A stretch of 64,000 nt of DNA from Atrina japonica. Taxonomy: Eukaryota > Mollusca > Bivalvia > Pterioida > Pinnidae. Within the stretch, counting starts at the first letter, position 1; each line of letters starts with the position of its first letter. The translations under genes were made by a program, and so were the position numbers. Below, piece by piece: positions 61,236 through 64,000 of the stretch. The stretch lies in the NCBI GenBank assembly GCA_030159075.1, contig BROG01000265.1, positions 337,501 to 401,500 of the forward strand. The letters run 5' to 3'. Below the pieces are notes generated by a model. The model saw only the letters and a list, made by a program, of their open reading frames with translations, made no database searches and had not been told where the DNA came from.

Positions 61236-62220
61236 TTTATGTTTAATGACAGGTCTATAGATTTCACTTCTTATACTGAACAACGATGATTCTCTGTGCC
61301 CATGCCACGTTCAGCATTAAATGACGATTTGATAAATATTAATTTTCTTTCAAACTGAGACCTATAAAAGTATGAATGTTGGGGAGTTTTCATTTGGGGT
61401 GGGACAGGCAAGCATTCCTAACAACTAATGAATTTTCATTCAATTCTGGATTTTGTAGCTATCTGCAAGAATCCTATCAACAACAACAAGGTGTTGTATT
61501 AGGTAAGCCGTCAAACGCTTCCATTTCCACGTATGTTTAAACAATATTTCTACAGCAATAAAGAATGCTAACATGGACACCAAACAATTCCCCATTGATC
61601 TCCTTATGACATAGTCTTGAATGATAGATACCCGTAATGACATGAGCGTCTCTTGCTAAACCCTGAGATTATACAAGTATTTGTAGGGATTTCTCGCCAG
61701 CCAATGTGTGACAGTCATATCTGGTATTTAGAGCCCCAAATGACACTTGATATTCCAAAAATCCTTTTCTTGAGAAAAGTTCAGTCTTAATTTAAGTAAG
61801 TTTGAAATCGGCACTCCATAAATAAAGGACCATGTTCCGATTGTCGAACTGTCCCTTATTTCTACTCCTTGATTTTTATACCTCTTTCTATTGTTGCTTG
61901 GAATTATACACTTCGAGAAAAAGTTCTTATATCACTTTCTCCCCTAAATATGATGAAATATAGAATCTCCAAGCTACGGTAGGGCAAATAGTTAGCCAAC
62001 GTGTAGGACTGTATAACGGCCGCCAGATAAACTATAATTTTACATTTTGACGTCTACGGCTTTTCGTACCAATCATTCGCTTGCTTGCTTTTAGTCTGGT
62101 CGCAGAGTACGCATTTAAGAAATTATGAGCGTTTAGAAATTCAGTACATTTTACATTGGTTTGTATGGAAATGTACAACAATTGACTAGTCACTCATCTC
62201 TTTTGATATACATATGAAGA
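61236..62220. other. Stretch with nothing recognised
   Basis: About 1 kb without a repeat family, RNA gene or convincing exon. Confidence 0.5.
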
Positions 62221-63200
62221 CTAACTTGCAGAGAATGATGATGCTATTAAATGGTAGTAATAATATTTTGCAGACAACAACCGCCTTCGAACAGTTAACA
62301 TTTCATTTAGTGAAACATAGTAATTACAAACAAGATCATTATACTGACTGTAAAATTTGCTGAACGTTGACATTAACCCTTTCACCCCTATATTTATAAA
62401 TGGTACTGTTTCTGTTGTTTTAGACTGGTCTATTGTGGTCTGTATGGATGACATTAAATGCGATTCCTGATATTCTTCTGACAACAATTTTTCAGTAAGT
62501 ACTCTTCCTCTGTGTATTAAATATTCGTATGTTGAACACGCCACGACCTAGGCTTCAGGTTTTCATTGCATTCTTCCTTAACATCTTCTTTAACTGAAAG
62601 TTGAAATAAGTTAAGATGAAAAGCATAATGATAAAATAATCTGAATTAATGGTCACTTCAACATTCTTAAAGTTCCCCCTGACAGTCTCCGCAGAGTGTT
62701 ACACATTTCACTACAGATGTTTGTGACTAGAGCATTGGTAAGGCTATGGGCGCACTTTTTTTTTTTGCATTTGTACCTTAGTATATTCTCTGGTGCTGCA
62801 TCTAGGTCACTGGAAACTGGTATCAGAACATAATTAGCACGTCTCAATCCCTATTGTGTTGCAAGTTATTGTTTGAAATCGCAAACTGTGTAAAAAAGCC
62901 CTGTTGAAAGCTTTTCTGGATCAACTGTTGTTTAGCTCGTCGAAACCAACTGCGATGATGTATTTTGAAAACCTTAAGCTGTTCTTTACTGACATATAAA
63001 ACAATGTATTGTCGGACTGCTAGATGTTCCAATCTGTTCAGATGGTGCGTCAATATTGCTCGTCGCGAGGGGTGAGGTATTTCTTGCAATGTTTAACTCT
63101 TATCATCAAAAGACTTATGCGTTCCCATACGTAGCAGAGATAGTATTGCAGCCACCCCATGTACAGATAAACATGAGGTTCAATATTACTACTGTATTGG
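62221..63200 (-). pseudogene. Degraded repetitive ORF (Cys-motif family), minus strand
   Basis: Read on the minus strand from about 63160: G-C-N-T-I-S-A-T-Y-G-N, a shifted segment ending near 62850, then S-S-D-L-D-A-A-P-E-N-I-L-R-Y-K-C-K and N-I-C-S-E-M-C. This order recalls a multi-copy invertebrate ORF family with G-C-D-T-x-S-x-x-G-K-G-K, L-Y-G-G-K, D-L-x-A-A-P-x-N-L-L and a C-terminal Cys-rich stretch; that is from memory. Several frameshifts are present. The 3' part near 62300-62380 shares the F-Y-S-x-Y motif with 56578. Confidence 0.45.
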
Positions 63201-63479
63201 GTTTGCTAACTACCATTTCCTGCAGTTCTAAACCTTTATTTGATCTGTTTGTTTGTGAACGGAAATATATATATCAGCAATGTCTTCTTCCCAGTGGTAT
63301 ATCAGGAGATTAAGTTCATCTGCTACTATACTTGCAAAACGAACATCACATTTCTAACCTCAATATCTTTCAAACTTGGTATAGCCGGGACGGACCATTT
63401 GATTCAAATGAAACAGTCAGTTTATAAACCTGCCTAGTCAAAGACATTTGAGATTTAGTTAGCAAAGCTAATATAATTG

Positions 63480-63780
63480 TACATGCTATATCTCAGCTCC
63501 TGGCTTTCCATGTATGGAGAGATTGCATTACCATCTCTACAGCATATGGGTATGGTAAAAACGGTCTTTTGGAAAGAACTGTTCTTCTTGACGAGCAATA
63601 CCGATGCAATAGTCGAACAAATTGGAAAAATTGGTATTTGATTATTCATTGTTTTATATGGAGGCAAAGGGCATGATTCCATGGACAACTTACAGTACTC
63701 GAGATACATTAAATTGGTTTTGACAAACCACATGTGATCACAAAAAGCTTCCACCTAGACTTAATAAACAAAAAATTATA
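63480..63780 (+). pseudogene. Second degraded copy of the same ORF family, plus strand
   Basis: The frames give L-A-F-H-V-W-R-D-C-I-T-I-S, Y-G-Y-G-K-N-G-L-L, then after a frameshift T-D-A-I-V-E-Q-I-G and I-V-L-Y-G-G-K-G-H-D-S-M-D-N-L, with stops soon after. The motif order matches 62221-63200 read in the opposite direction, so two copies lie in inverted orientation. Confidence 0.5.
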
Positions 63781-64000
63781 ATCATTAATATCATCACCAT
63801 TCTACACAGAAGTATCCTTATTTATATCAAATGAAAGAACTGACTTGTCAATATGCCTTTATTTTGTACCTTCGCATCGTAGATCTTGCTCTCTATCTAT
63901 TGAGCAGGCATACGGTGGATAATACACATTTTTAAAAATTGGAGTTGAGAAAGCAATTTAAGAACATTTGCAAAGCAACATAAAATATATAGACCTTACA

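Overview
The window is nuclear DNA of a metazoan, most likely a bivalve mollusc. It is AT-rich. One very long plus-strand gene is cut into short exons that almost all begin and end in phase 1. Its introns are packed with tRNA-derived SINEs, small inverted-repeat elements and minisatellites that I associate from memory with oyster- and mussel-type genomes. The bivalve assignment is inference; there is no species marker. No bacterial-type gene, operon or CRISPR array is present.

Region 1 (731-48535, +) is the 3' portion of one gene. I reconstruct 35 exons, about 5.8 kb of coding sequence or roughly 1,940 codons. The 5' end lies upstream of the window. Domain order: C-terminal half of a SEA domain with a G-S autoproteolysis-type motif; two Thr-rich mucin-like linkers; five frizzled-type cysteine-rich domains (Fz CRDs), each split over two exons and ending in a Thr/Pro linker; two LDLa modules; an SRCR domain over three exons; a chymotrypsin-fold serine protease over four exons with intact His/Asp/Ser; LDLa; MAM; LDLa; MAM; two LDLa; MAM; a short Thr/Pro linker; and a last LDLa carrying the stop codon. 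The SEA/Fz/LDLa/SRCR/protease part resembles corin and enteropeptidase, but here the protease is internal and followed by a long MAM/LDLa tail. It is probably a type II membrane or secreted mosaic protease; the N-terminal anchor is not in view.

Fz units 3-5 (about 11.2-19.9 kb) are recent tandem duplicates of exon pairs with their introns. Unit 4 carries a net 5-bp loss in its second exon, which breaks the frame unless that exon is skipped. Unit 3 received two transposons with TTAA target duplications, and unit 4 serves as the empty-site reference for both.

Region 2 (48536-about 54.5 kb) is 3' UTR and flank. It contains an old, diverged direct duplication (about 48.87-49.40 and 49.93-50.84 kb). 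Region 3 (about 54.5-64 kb) has no convincing intact gene. It holds tRNA-derived fragments, a long (TA)n tract, a TG-rich minisatellite field, a broken non-LTR retrotransposon fragment, and two degraded opposite-strand copies of what looks like one repetitive ORF family.

The most unusual mobile element is a 322-bp terminal-repeat retrotransposon in miniature at 42320-42641. Its about 119-bp LTRs each contain a tRNA-like sequence with Pol III A- and B-box motifs. A tRNA-Lys-type primer binding site and a purine tract lie between the LTRs, and 4-bp AGAG target duplications flank the element, which sits inside the tRNA head of a SINE.
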